Shown piece by piece: positions 37,376 through 51,065 of a stretch of DNA of 64,000 nucleotides (positions are counted from its first letter, which is position 1; each line of letters begins with the position of its first letter). The DNA is from Wuchereria bancrofti (lineage: Eukaryota; Nematoda; Chromadorea; Rhabditida; Onchocercidae). The stretch lies in assembly GCA_005281725.1 (NCBI GenBank), contig SSBO01000009.1, positions 2,239,861 through 2,303,860 of the forward strand, given 5' to 3'. Below the pieces are notes generated by a model. It was not told the DNA's origin and did no database searches. It saw nothing but the letters and a program-made list of their open reading frames with translations. The position numbers and the translations under genes were made by a program.

Positions 37376-40300
37376 CTTTTAAAAGAAAAGAAAAAGCAGA
37401 GAAATGCTCAAATGAAAAAAACGATTAAATTAATTTTCATAGTTTTTAAATTTTTTTTTTTTTAGTAAGAATTGACAATTGCATGCATCATTATTAATAA
37501 GGCAGTAGCCCAAGTTTTCTTTTCCGTTTCCGGAAACTATTAAAAGACAATAATTACTCAGTATATCATTGAGTACTGAATTAAATAATATTATTTATTT
37601 TTATGGATAGAAAAATAAAAAATCGATATGTTAAGAGAGTAAATTATGTAAATGGCAAATTTTCAAAAAAAAAATAAGCTAATTCAGCGTTTTTCCTTCT
37701 TTGTTCAGAATAACTAAGGAAATTCCGGATTATAACAAATTGAGAAAGGTAAAATTTAATTTCGTTTCCAATAAATAGCAAATTTCTATTTATTTAAAAA
37801 AAATAAAACGGGAAAAAGGAAAGGCACAATTAAATTTCAATTTAAGATTAATTTTTGAAGTATTACTACCAGTTATTACATGAATTTTTTCATTGACTGA
37901 GTTACAAAAAATTGGAATATATTTTGTTAAAAATTTGAAAAATTTTACTTTACGCTTTTTATGCATTTTTGCTTAATAATAATAATAATTATAGCCTGAA
38001 AGTTACAAATTTCTTTTGTTTTTCATTTAAAAACAATAATATTTGTAACTTATTTTGAAATTTAATTCTTTATTTATTTTTCTTTTTTTTTCGTTTTTTT
38101 TTGCTCAATTTTAAGCAACAAATAAATATTATTATTTCCAGATGAAGAGAAAATTTCAAAATTTTTTATCTTAATCGTTTTACTTGGTGATTTTCACTTT
38201 TTTTGTTGTCTTCTAAAGATAACATTTAATACTCATTTAATTAATCAAAAAATTCTTCCATCTTTCATCCCAATATATTTCATTTTAATTTAACAAAATG
38301 AAATTCAAAGCAGGAAAATGTGCATTATTCTAATATTAATGAATTCATAGTTATTTAAAAAAGAAAAAATTAAATTTAAAAGAAACCACAGGGAGAGACT
38401 GTTTGTTAAACTGACAATAATATACAATGCAAAATGAAATATGTACGAAATTATTTTTATAATATATAAAATTAATAAATTTATGCAAAATTATATGTAT
38501 ATTTCTTTTTAATATGTATTATTCTTTTTTATTTCTTTTGAATTATTTAATTATTTACTCTAAATTCATTTCAATCTATTAATTTAATTTTTTTTGTTGT
38601 TACTGTTTTATTTCTTATTTATTTTTAATTATTGTTAGTATTAACAATCTATTATTGAATTTATTCAACATTTTTTTGATTTATTTATTTTAAATTATCA
38701 ATTTGATATCATCATTGAAAAGATTAATGACATAATAATTATACAATTTATCTAATTAGATTTTTTCAACTTTTATTTTTTCATTCTTCCTCGTTCTTTT
38801 TCCTCCTTCTCTCTCTCAAAATATTGTTTAAATTATGAAAATATTATTAAACTATGATAGATTAAAATATGGAAAATTTAAATAAGAATGGAAATATTAT
38901 TCCGTATGATCCTTATATAATTATTAAAACAGTGCATAATTTTTTATCAGTAAAAATAAATTTAATATCTACAAATAATCCTTGCAATTTAATATAGATA
39001 TTCATTAATTTAGGAATTTAATAAAAGGAAAAAGCAGAACGAGAAAAAATGAAAATGTCGCATAAATTTTATTTAAATTTCATAAACTTCTCCTTTCAAA
39101 ATTAGCATCTTTTATTTTTTACTGAAAATTTTTTTCAAAAATTAAAAATTTTCGCAAATTTAATTTTTTTCTTCAAATTACAAATTTGAACATTTACAGT
39201 AAATTGATAAAATTAATTTAATATATGAAATCGATAAATAATGATTCTAAAAAGGAATAGCAGTAAATGATGGAATAAAATTGTTGCTAAGATGAAATGA
39301 AGAAAAAAAAATGCAAAGAAATGAAAAAGCAAAATAATTTATATTTCATCAAAAGTTCATCGTTGGTTGTGTTAAATGTAAAATAATATTAATGAATCAA
39401 AAAAAATTCCGAATTTAATTTTTTCATTTTATAAAAATTTTTTTTCCAAAAAAAGATTTATAAAATAAAATATTTATCATCTAAACATACTTAATGTATC
39501 ATCATAGTCTTTAAAGAAAAAATTGAAAAAAAAAAGTATGTGAAATTTCAAATGATAAAAAATGTCAATTATTTGTCGTTTATTATAGTTCTATGATTTG
39601 GTCACATTTTTTTTATATTTATACAATCATAAATTTTCTTTCTTTACTTTTTATTTTTTTTTTTATTTTTTAAAACGAATGTTTTAGTGGAAGAAATATC
39701 ATCGAACATTCACACGTTTGTTATTTTGTTTCTCTTTTCTTATTTTATTTACTCAAAAATGTTCATAAATTAAATAAAAATTAGATTTTTTTTCTTTTGA
39801 GAATTCTTTTTTCTTCTTTTCATATCATCGATGAAAATGAAAATTTTTGAAAGTTTAATTTAAAAAACAGAAAAAAGGAAAGAATAAAAAAAAATTTGTT
39901 CAAATGAAATTATGAAAATAGTTTTTTTTCTTATTGCTATGGCAATAACATTTTTACCATAGGAATAAAAAACAATTTATGATAAAATGGATTTAATAAT
40001 TTGTAATGAATAATTTGAAATAAAAAATGTTATTTTCAATTTCTTATTATTTAAATAATTGTATGCAAATTTACTTTAATTAATAGCTTATAAATTTTAA
40101 TTCGACTTTTTTAATAAATTAAAAAATTAAAAAAGATGATTGTCAAAAATTTTTATTAAAATAAGCATACAATTAGAAATGTAATTTGCATAAATTTGTT
40201 ACATTTGATTATCAGTAATACATTTTCAATTTTAATTTTAGTCGTATCATTTTCATATAAACAATATGATAATGAATGTTTAATGTCCGTAAATAATTTT

Positions 40301-41637
40301 ATGATATATTACTTTCAAATTTTATTTCAAATCGTTTCCTTTTTGACTTAATTTAATTTCTGCTCAATTTAATTAATTTCTTCAAAAAATTTCATATGTA
40401 AATTTAATTAAATATTACTGTTATTTAACTTTAAATGCTAATTTCAACAATGCAATTTGTTTATTTTTTCCTACAGAAATTATGCTTTGACATTTGATTT
40501 ACTTTGACATTTTGCTCTTTTTGAAATTATTTTATTAATTAATACTTTTCTTTTTTTTCATTTTTTTGAAGTTTGTGCATTAGATTTGAAAGATATATAA
40601 AATTGCTGAAGTTTTGCAATTTTTTTGCAAATTTAAAATCTTTGTTACACATTGCTAACTTAAATTGCCATTATTAATAAAATTGCTATTTCTAATTTTA
40701 GTACTAAGCTAATTACTACCAGAAAAAAAAATTGAATGAGAAAAATGCTATCTTATTTGTTTAAAATATTTATAACTAAAATTATTATTATTGGTTTTTT
40801 TTTTCAAATTTTAAAAATATCATTAATCATCAACAAATTTGGATCACTTATAATTTATTTTTCTTAACTATAAATGCTATAAATGCTAATTTTATTTGTC
40901 ATTTGTTCCTTTCTTTCCTTTTATGCTAATTATTTCCATTAAAATTAAAAAAAAAAAGGAAATGACCGCTAATTCATATATTCCAATGGTCATTTTCTAA
41001 ATGTTAGGGTACATTTTATTAATTTATTAATAGTTTTTCGTCTAGCTTCCACTTGTATTATTATTATTTGTATCATTGATATTTTCATACTTCTTTTTTG
41101 TTAGTTTGTAAAATATGTTAAACTTGCAAAATTCTTATTTTGTTTTTGTTACAAAATAAAAAGAAAATATTTCAAAGAAAAATGAAACTGAAAAGATGAA
41201 AGAAAGTTTCGAAGAAAGAAAAAATCATTGACGAAAAAATTATTTGTACTTTTGCAAAATTTAAATTTTTTGAAAAATTTTTGAACAAGAAAAGTAGAGT
41301 TTTAATTGTTCGCAGTAAACTATTAGCATTAAAAAAAATAAAAGCATACAGTGATTGATAAATTATTGTAAATGAAGAAATAAGAAGGAAAAAATGTGCA
41401 AATTTATCAAAAAATATAATTAGCTAATTTTTTTTTTCTAGCAATTAAATCATTTTATTAGCCAATTCTTCATTATTTATATAACTTTTGATTAGATTAG
41501 TCCAATATATTAATCTTAGACGCAAATTTAATCAATTAAATGTCCAAAAAATGATAAATGTTAATTAGAATTGGCCTTCTCTTTAAAACAACTAACATAT
41601 GATATCACTAAGAGCTAAAAGATATTTGTGATAACAG

Positions 41638-41735
41638 CTGATAAGTGTTAAGCAGCATGTGTCTTTAGTTACCAATAAGTGTTAAACAGTAATTATCTTT
41701 AGTTACTGATAAGTGTTAAGATGTATCTTTAGTTG
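41638..41735. repeat. Tandem repeat, 3 copies of ~29-35 bp
   Basis: Copies at 41638-41672, 41673-41706 and 41707-41735 share ATAAGTGTTAA and TCTTTAGTTA with a variable middle. Confidence 0.8.
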
Positions 41736-42825
41736 TTCATATAATATATCCGAATGGAAATAGTGATGAATTATTTATTGAGATGTTCAAAATTTTATCA
41801 TATTCTTATCAATTAACAGAATTAAACATTTCATTTTTTTCTCTTCTCTTTTTTTTTGTGAAATGACTACTAATAATAAAATTAAAAAAAATATTTCATA
41901 TGCAGTAAATGACAAAATGTGCACCGTTTAATAAAAACAATAACTAATTAATTGATATTTTTAAAATTCATATTAAAATAATAAACTCAAATAATAAGTT
42001 TTGTTTTCTGTCTTTTTTTTGACATTTTTATTTTTATAAATTTTGCTATTTAAAATTCAACGCAGTTTTGCTTCAACTGTATGCAAACAATCGATGCACT
42101 TATTAATCAGTTAGTTTATTTACTTTTTCAAATTCTATTAACTTTTAAAACTTATTAATATATTTATTAATTCAGTTTTTATTAGTTTCCTGTCTATTTG
42201 TATAAATGCAAACAGTATCAATGATTATGTATCGATTATATAAATCAAATAAAAGGGAGAAAAAAAAAGGAAATGAATTGAATGTACTTAATATTTGATC
42301 ACATTTTGTTTTGATCGTTATTTTTTCATCACCAATCGATTTATAAGTTGGAAAAACATTCTCTTTTTCTTCTGATTATTTCATTTTATACTTTTTTTTC
42401 GTAAAATTTATGCGTTTTTTATGAGCAATTATTTTATTTTATAGTTTTTTGTTTTATAAATAAATAGTTAGGTAACGAAATTAATAAGTAATAAACATTG
42501 GAAATGAATGACACAATGTTACATATTTTACGGTTTAAAAATTTGATTTTACATTTTATTGTATTAAATAACATCAATTATTGAATTTTTTTTTGATGTT
42601 TTTTATTATTATAATGCAAAAAATTATTACTTTATTGTGCTAATAATATATTATATAAATTTTGTTTTATTAGATATGCAAATTAAATTAAGTAAATAAA
42701 TTTTAAGATAATATAATACTATTACTGAAATATAATAATTGCTTGCAAAAAAAAAAGAAATTATTATATGATTTTGTCATTTCTTTGCTGTCATCGTAAT
42801 TATTCATTTTAATCGTTTAGAATAG

Positions 42826-42861
42826 TCTAACTTATTGTTGCCAAGGTAACAATAAGTTAGA
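42826..42861. repeat. Hairpin, perfect 14-bp stem
   Basis: TCTAACTTATTGTT, loop GCCAAGGT, AACAATAAGTTAGA; two or three further pairs are possible outside. It stands out because its surroundings are simple AT-rich sequence. Too short for a typical pre-microRNA. Confidence 0.75.
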
Positions 42862-43291
42862 TTAATGGAATATAAATTTACAGAAATAGAAATCCAATAA
42901 TAAATAAATTTTAAAATTTAGTATTGATTGTTGAACTTATTTATTTATGCAATTAATATTTTTAAAAATAAGAATATAAACCAAAATTAATTTATAAATT
43001 TGTCGTAACATCAAAAAAATATTTTTTTTTCCATTATTTATAATCTCATCATTAATAATTTACATAAAATTATTTGCAGTTTTAAGAAGACAAAATAAAT
43101 GATAATAAAATATTTTCCAATGTAAATAAAATATTTTGATAAATATAAATATGGAAATTTTTTCTCTAAGCATTTTAATATATTCAATAAATTAACTACT
43201 CAAATAAGCTTAATTTAAAAATAAAAAAAAAAGATTTTGTAAGCTTTCATTTCTTATGTTTCTTCTTTTCTCATTTTGTTCCATTTTTCTT

Positions 43292-43295
<4 letters not shown>

Positions 43296-43323
<28 letters not shown>
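43296..43323. repeat. (CT)n microsatellite
   Basis: About 13-14 CT dinucleotides followed by an interrupted CT-rich stretch to about 43340. Confidence 0.9.
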
Positions 43324-43330
<7 letters not shown>

Positions 43331-46300
43331 TCCCTCCTTCTCTTATTTCAGATATAATTACATTGATTTTTTCAAAGCTAAATCATAAATTCTTTTTTTT
43401 TTTTGTTAAATAAAAAGAGAAACACAAAAAAAAATGCTACAAACTAAAATTCATTCATTTTTGTTGGTTTTCTTTTTTTTTTTTGATTTTATTCGTTTCA
43501 TTTTTTTGAAATGTGACAAATATTGTAAAGAAAAAAAAAGAAGAAAAAAGAAAATCAATTGAAATTAATTATTACTTTAAACGAAATGTCTATAACTTTT
43601 TCTTTCGTTAAATTAAATCGCCTTTTTTTCGCATTAATTTAAATTAAATGCATTTTTTACTAATTAAATCCAATAATTATTCAAGAAATATATGAAAGAA
43701 AAAATGGAATATTATACAAAAATATAAATGAAAATAGCACTAATATAACATTCATTTTTCATTTTATTTATTTTAATTTGTTGTTGTAGAAAAAAAAAAC
43801 GAAAGAGGAAAAGGAATAAATAATTAATTTTAATATATTATATTGGAATATATCAAGTATTGATGTATTCTAGTATATCAATATTTGATATGATCTATTC
43901 TGATATGATACATTTTAGTATAATACATTTTAATATGTTAAATATTAAAAAGAGGATATAATTTATTTTTTATATAATATATTTTTTATTTTTATATAAT
44001 ATTGTACAATTTGCGCCATTCAAATATAGCAAAAAGAAAAAAAAGGAAGCAGTTGAAAAGTAAAATAAAAATTAATATAATGTAAGAGAAATGGAAAAAT
44101 TTGAGCTTTAAATTACATTTTAATTTAATTTGTCATTGATTTAACCTTTAGGCAATAATGAAAAGAAAAAAAGTAATGCAATCTTATAATATTAACAATA
44201 AGTAATATTGCTGTGACATTTGTCACCAAATCATTGTATTATTCGTTTTTTTTTCTCTCTCTTTTAACTACCTGTCATTAAACTGAAATATACTTTTAAC
44301 TTGCATTCAATACAAATGATAAGTAAATTTAATGATTTTTATTGATTACAAACACAAAATTCGATTTTACACTATCAAACAACAATTAATTATTATTAGA
44401 AAAAGAATAATTGAGATAAATAATGTGTTAAAATTAGAAATAATTTAGTCAATTAGTATGATTTCAATTATAATTAATTTTAAATTTAATATATTCTGAA
44501 ATTTCAAGAAAATGATACAAATACATAATTGTTGAAATTTTTTTTTTTTTTGTAAAATAAAAACTAACAGTGGTATTTTTCCTAAATGTTAACAACATAA
44601 TATTGTGAAACATAAAGTAAAGTGAAATTATGGAAATACATTTATTGTTATAATAAAACTTCCGGAAACATTTTTATCGTTGCAGAAACATTATTGAAAT
44701 TGAATTGAATGCATTTATTCAACAATTTCGGAATACGAAAGCACAAAACTTAAACATTCAAAGTTAATTTTTCCGCTTATTTGCTAGTGTGATGTTGTAA
44801 TTTACATAAAAACATTTTATTTAGAATTATATGGAAATGTTTTAAAAAGAAATGAAGAAGAAATTGTGCAATTTAATAATTTTCTTCCTAACTCACAAAT
44901 TACTTTAACAAATTTAATAATCAATTTCATAAATTATACTTAAACTCAGATGTTAAATTTATACAATGAAAACTTTAATAACAAAATAGATTTTTTTTAT
45001 CAATTTCATCCAATTTCCATTTTTTTTTTTTTTAGAAAAATCTGCAATTTCATGCATATTACATCCATTTTATCTTTTTATCTGTGTTTATCCTTTTTTT
45101 TATTAATGAATAATTGAAATAAAAATTTAAAATCATTGATTTAAGTTTTTGATAATTTTGATGACATTTTTCTTCTTTGAGATAACCTTACACACCATAC
45201 ATTTTTCAAAAAATGCATCTCAAATTATTATATGAAATGTAAATTTTAATCATAGTATATTATCAATTTCATATTTATCAGTATGTGATAAACGATAACT
45301 TCATTTTTGATTGAATCATTGTTAATTCTAATCATTAATTTTCTTTTTAAATATACACTGATAATGAAAGAGGGATTGTTAATTATCATATTGTTTCGCA
45401 TTTAAACATTTTTAACAAATAATTTGCAGTCAAGCAGTACATCAAATATTTTTGTAAAAATATTTTTGTTTTTTATTTTTAATAAAATTAATATGATCAA
45501 ATTAAAAAAAATTTCATTTTCTTCCAAAAAAATACATTTTTATTTAAGTAATAATATTTATAATTTTGCACAAGCAATTTTTGTTAATTTACTTTTTTGT
45601 TTAAAGGTTTCATTTTGCATCACTGAAAATTAAAAATGAAAAAAAAAATTGATGATATATCCTTATTTTGCTGAAAAATAATTAAAGAGAAACCAATTCT
45701 ATTTCATTAATTAATTATAATTTATTATTCCAAAATTTATGCTAACATTTAGCATCCGAAAAAGAAATGATGGAGAAAAAAGCAAAGATCAATAAAAGAT
45801 TTTTTTAATTAAGCTTTTCATTATTACAATTCAAATATTGATTACAACACAGACAACAGAAAAAAAAAATTTTTATTTTAATGTTTCACCAATTGTCATT
45901 ACGTTGCTTTATTTTTGCTACTTTGTTACTTATTTATTTATTTATTTTTTTTGCTTACTTATACTTTTGATATTTATTCCAAATGTTAATTTAATTTAAA
46001 AAAGGATACTGTTTATGAAATTAGAGTATTACTTAGTTATTCCTTCTTTTTCGGAATAAAACTAATAATAATAATAGCTCATACTATAATTTTAATATAC
46101 TTAATGTAAAAATTAAAATATTTACTTTTATCAGAATAAATTATTTTATATTATGAATGCTGCATACTTTTAATGCTTTTAATTTGTATTTCAATTAATC
46201 GATTAATCTATCGATCTGTCGATCAATGGAATATTTATTTAATTTGTTTTATAATTAATAGCATTTATTTCTGTGTTAAATTTGCAAGTTAGAATACAAA

Positions 46301-46333
46301 ATAAACTTTTAGTATGCCAAATTATACTAAAAT

Positions 46334-46785
46334 ATCATAAGTGATAATTTTGTTAATGTAAAATAAAAATGCAAAGAAAAAAAAAGATTTTTTAAAGTAA
46401 TATATTAATGTAAAATACATTTGCGCTATTTTCTTTTTTTGCTTTATTTCTTCGGAAAAAAATGATTACTTATTAGTTTCTTTTTTTTTTTTTAAATTTT
46501 TCAATATCGATGATTAATGTTAGAGTTATCAGCGCTATGTCATTTCATATGATTAATANATCATAAGTGATAATTTTGTTAATGTAAAATAAAAATGCAA
46601 AGAAAAAAAAAGATTTTTTAAAGTAATATATTAATGTAAAATACATTTGCGCTATTTTCTTTTTTTGCTTTATTTCTTCGGAAAAAAATGATTACTTATT
46701 AGTTTCTTTTTTTTTTTTTAAATTTTTCAATATCGATGATTAATGTTAGAGTTATCAGCGCTATGTCATTTCATATGATTAATAG
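46334..46785. repeat. Identical ~226-bp tandem duplication meeting at an N
   Basis: 46334-46558 and 46560-46785 read the same (from ATCATAAGTGATAA to CATATGATTAATA), and the boundary carries a single N at 46559. Homopolymer lengths also agree, which a true old duplication would rarely keep. Most likely two contig ends with an unmerged overlap. Confidence 0.85.
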
Positions 46786-48649
46786 CTCTCATTAAAAATC
46801 AATGGTTATCAAAAAATAATTGTTATCTATTTATCAATTTAAAATCATAAAATAATAATTTGCATTGCACTTCCTTTGTTTTTTTAAAGATAAAAAAAAT
46901 TATTTTATGATTGAAAATTTATTTAATATTTGCTTTTTTTTTTCTTTTCTCTTTTTTTCCGATAATGTTCGATGTGGAAATAAATGAATTTTGATACAAA
47001 AATTCAATTTAAAGAAAAGTTTATAAATTGATCAAATTTTGAAAATTTTTTGCTAAAAATGAATTTCTTATTCACATTTTTTTGGTAAAAAAGAATTAGA
47101 ATGAATAATTACAGATAAATGAAACGTGCAAAATGGAATGAAATGTAAAAGAGTTTTTAAAAAATTAAACAAAAAAAAAAGGTTTAAGAAGAAGAAAATG
47201 TTGCTAAAATTTTCTTTAAATTAGCTCAAAGTAGTAAATGAAATGAAATCGAATGAAATGACAGAAAAAAAAAGAAAACTTTTATTCCCTTTCAACATTA
47301 ATTGAAATTAAGCAGCAACTGTTGTCATTTAGATTTGAGATGATGAATGTATTACATTTTAATCTATTGTCTTTACTACAGTATTAAAATTATAACCTTT
47401 TTTTCCAAAAAGTTTTTTGAAATTTTTTTCTTTTTGTTTTTAAGAAAATGTAAAATAATTTCATTTTATTATTTCTTATATTTATTAAAGATAATTTTTT
47501 AACTTAAAAACTTATTTGCATTTCATTTTATCATTTGTTATTCTCGTTACACACAGTTTTTTTAAATGTGCCTTTTTCAAAAAAAAATTTTTGTTTTTCT
47601 CTTAAAAATGTACCTTTTATCATATTATTATTTTTTCACTAAAATATAAAGTTAATTTTTTTTCAAGTTTTCAAGAATTCTTTTTTCAAGGAAAATGAAA
47701 ATATCAATATTCACTTCATTATTTCCTTATGCTAATTAAGCACAATTTAAAAAAGAAATTTTTTTCAACAAAGAATTTTTCGTTTTTTTTTTAAAAAGAT
47801 TAATTATATACTTTATCCTATTATTATTATCACAATGTTAAGTACAATTTCGGTAGTTTCTTTCTTTTTTTGAAACAATTCAGTTAAATTTTATTCTATT
47901 ATTTATTATATTATGCATGATTTCTTTTAAAAATCTTTTCGAAAAAAAAAACCTTTTCTTTTTGTTCAAAAAAGTATGTTTACATTTTATTCCATTATCT
48001 TTTATCGCAGTGTTAAATGTGTGTCTTTTCTCAAACAAAAAAAAAAAAAAAAATTTTTTTTCCTTTTAAAGAAGTACTTTTATCATACTGTAGGGCTGTA
48101 TATAATAAATTTTTGATTAGAATAATTTTTTTTTTATTTTTTAGATTGTTGAATTTGTGAACTTTTTTTTTGGTCCATTAATAATTTTTAATTTACTCGT
48201 TCCCTTCTTTTCTTATTCATTTTGCTCAAAAAAAAAAAAAATGTATAAATAATTTAATTAATATCGGAAAAAAAGAATTTGTCAAAAGAATTAATTCGTC
48301 TTCTCTCTCTTTTTTTTTTTCACTCTAATTTTGTTTTCCTTTTTCTCACTATTTAATTAATTTGAAAATAATTGTATGAATGTGATATGCTTTTAAAGTG
48401 TAATATTCAATATGAATAGCTAAATAGTTATGAAATAATTGATTCATCTATTTTTTTTTTTCATTTCCATTATATTTCTTTTCTTCCAATGTCAACAAAA
48501 ATTCTTTTTGAATTTTGTTTCTTTTCTGTTTCTTTTTTTATTTTTTCCTTTTTTTTCACTAATTCATTAATTTTTATTAATTAAAATTGTGTCTCATCTT
48601 TTTTAAAGAAAAAAAAATTAATGATAAATAAATATTGCAAAATTTTAAC

Positions 48650-48760
48650 AGAAACAACAACAACAACGACGACGACAACAAGTATAACAAGAACGACAAC
48701 AGTGAAAATTAAGACAAAAACAACAACAACAACGACAACAACGACAGTAACAACAAAATG
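48650..48760. repeat. ACA/ACG trinucleotide tract
   Basis: Mostly ACA and ACG triplets. The open frame through it encodes a Thr run with no homology or splice context; not regarded as a gene. Confidence 0.8.
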
Positions 48761-50929
48761 CTTTTCAAATTACAAATTTCAATTCAATTTTTTTCTTCCT
48801 TCATTTTAAATAGTTTTTCTTAATTTTCATTTATACAATATACTTAATATTTTTTATATAATTTGAAATACTATTAGTTAACTATAATTTGACATTTATC
48901 AAAAATTAAGCAACATATCTCTCTTTCATCATTATCATCATCATTCTCTCTTTCATCATTACCATCATCACCATCTTTCTCCCTCTTCTTTTTCTCTCTC
49001 TCTCTTTTTCTCTGTCTCTCCTCTCCTTCTTTCTTGTTTTCTGCCCTTTTCCTTGCTGCAAAATTTTAAGCCCAAATTATACTAACATTTTTATTCCAAA
49101 ACTCGTTTCCCATTTCTTTAGTATATACAAAATCAATTCATTCCCTTATAGCTTAGCTTATATACCCAAATGATATTTTCCCATGCTATCTCTTCCTCTT
49201 TATTAATTTTTTTATTTCAATTTTTCTCTTCTTTTTTGCCTTTTTCCCCTAAAAAAAAAAGTTACAACAGTTTATTTCTATTTCATATTAAATACTATTA
49301 GTTAATTAAATAAAAATCAAAACTTTTTCATATTTTTAAATTATTTTTCAAACATTTTGCTTTGAAAGATAAATTTACAATTATTATCATATTGCAAAAT
49401 AATATTAATTAATTAATTAACAAATTGTCTATTATCATAATTTTTCCGTTTTTTTTTCTTTCTTCCGGTTTTCAAAAAAAAAAATAGTAGCGATCACTTT
49501 ATATTAATTACTGGCTAATAAATGCGTCGTTCTTTTTCTTTTGATTGTTTTTTTTTAAATTTTAACTGAAAAATTCTAGTAATTAAATCGTAACAATTAT
49601 TAACTAATTAATAATTCTAATCGCTCTAAATCGAAAAACTTTCTTCTTATTTTTGATTATTTTTGAAAAATTATGCCTAAAAATTGTAAAATTATTTTTT
49701 ATTATAAATAGTAAATGAAGCATTTAACACTGGAATTTTTTCCAGTTTTTCGATTATTTTTAAATTTTTTAGCTGAAATAATTAATGAATGAATTATTTA
49801 ATATGGGAACTTTTCCTGTTTTTAATTATTTTTGCTTAAAAACTTCAATTATTCTACCTTGCAACTGTTGATAAGGCAATCAATCAATTGATTAGTCAAC
49901 GTACAACTTTTGCAATTTGTAACTGTCTTTAAATTTAAATTTGTCGTCTTGAAATTGTGACAGTCTTATTAAATAACTCTAAAACTTCTCATATTTTTTT
50001 AAAGTTTTAGAAGCTTTCATTTAAAATTGCAAACAATTATACCACATTTGTCGTTTAAGTAATTAATTACAATTGAATGATTTAATTTTTGGTGACAAGC
50101 ATTTTTGCTTTTTTCTCTTCATGCATTTTTTTAATGAAAAAATCATTTTTTAAAGATCATTCCTGTCATTATTATCATTTGCTTACTTCCCTTACAGCTA
50201 ATTAATTAATTAATTGATGCTACAAAAAAATGCAAATTAAAAAGAAAACATGTCAAAAATTTTATTGATTAATAATAAATGGTAAACGTTATAAGCAACG
50301 ATTATCAATTTTGCGAATTTTATTTAGTATTATTAATTGAAACTTTAATTGGAACTTAATTAAAAATTAATTTTAATTTTTGAAGAAAGTAGAGATAGCA
50401 ATATAGAATGAAAAAGAAATAAAAAATAGAACAATTTGTTTTATACAATTTTGAAAAAAATTATAAAAATTTTTATTTTGACATTTTATTTCTTTCCAAA
50501 AATTGTTAGAGCGTAATGATTGTTCTTCAAAAAAAAATTTTTTTTTCATTGCAAATGTTTTTTTCTTTTTTCTTTCAAAATAATTTCCATAAGAAATATT
50601 TATATGCAGAATGCATTGAAAATTAAAAAGGATTTATTGATAAATCAATCGATAAATAAGAAATATTTCAGTGATATAAATAGTTATTCATGATTAATCA
50701 TTTGATTGTCATTTCAAGAATTCACTCTAAGTGTTATTGCAACAATTTCTTTTGGTTGTCATCGCAAGAATTTATATTCTCCAACTTATCATTCATTATC
50801 TGCCGTTATCATAAGATTACAAACCACCAACAATTGCTTTAATTTTACATTTTCGTTATCAAAATTTTTTCAATAAAGTTTTTACAGCTTTTTTTATCAC
50901 TGATATTGTAACGACAATTTTAATAGTAA

Positions 50930-51065
50930 TTCTTACTATTATTATCACTATTATTATTGATTATTATCACAATCATTAATTATTATCATACTAATTGTTA
51001 TTAATTAATATTATCTAATTAACATTGTCTTTTATTATTATCACTATTACTACTGTAACAACGCT
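50930..51065. repeat. Irregular TTA/TCA trinucleotide tract
   Basis: Another ATT/ATC-rich tract of the type seen at 32400 and 36480. Confidence 0.7.

Noticed and set aside
37462..37545. Additional upstream phosphatase exon on the - strand (FPETEKKTWATALL...)
   Set aside because: Open in two frames between an AG and a GT, and one frame fits phase 0, but the donor GTCAAT is poor and there is no homology to support it.
39501..39518. 18-nt microexon of the phosphatase on the - strand (CTTTAAAG ... GTATGT)
   Set aside because: Splice-like sites are good, but the frame that stays open does not match the phase of the exon at 37375, and the other frame ends in TAA.
48621..48809. Threonine-rich small protein
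   Set aside because: The frame is an ACA/ACG trinucleotide tract with low-complexity ends and no splice context.
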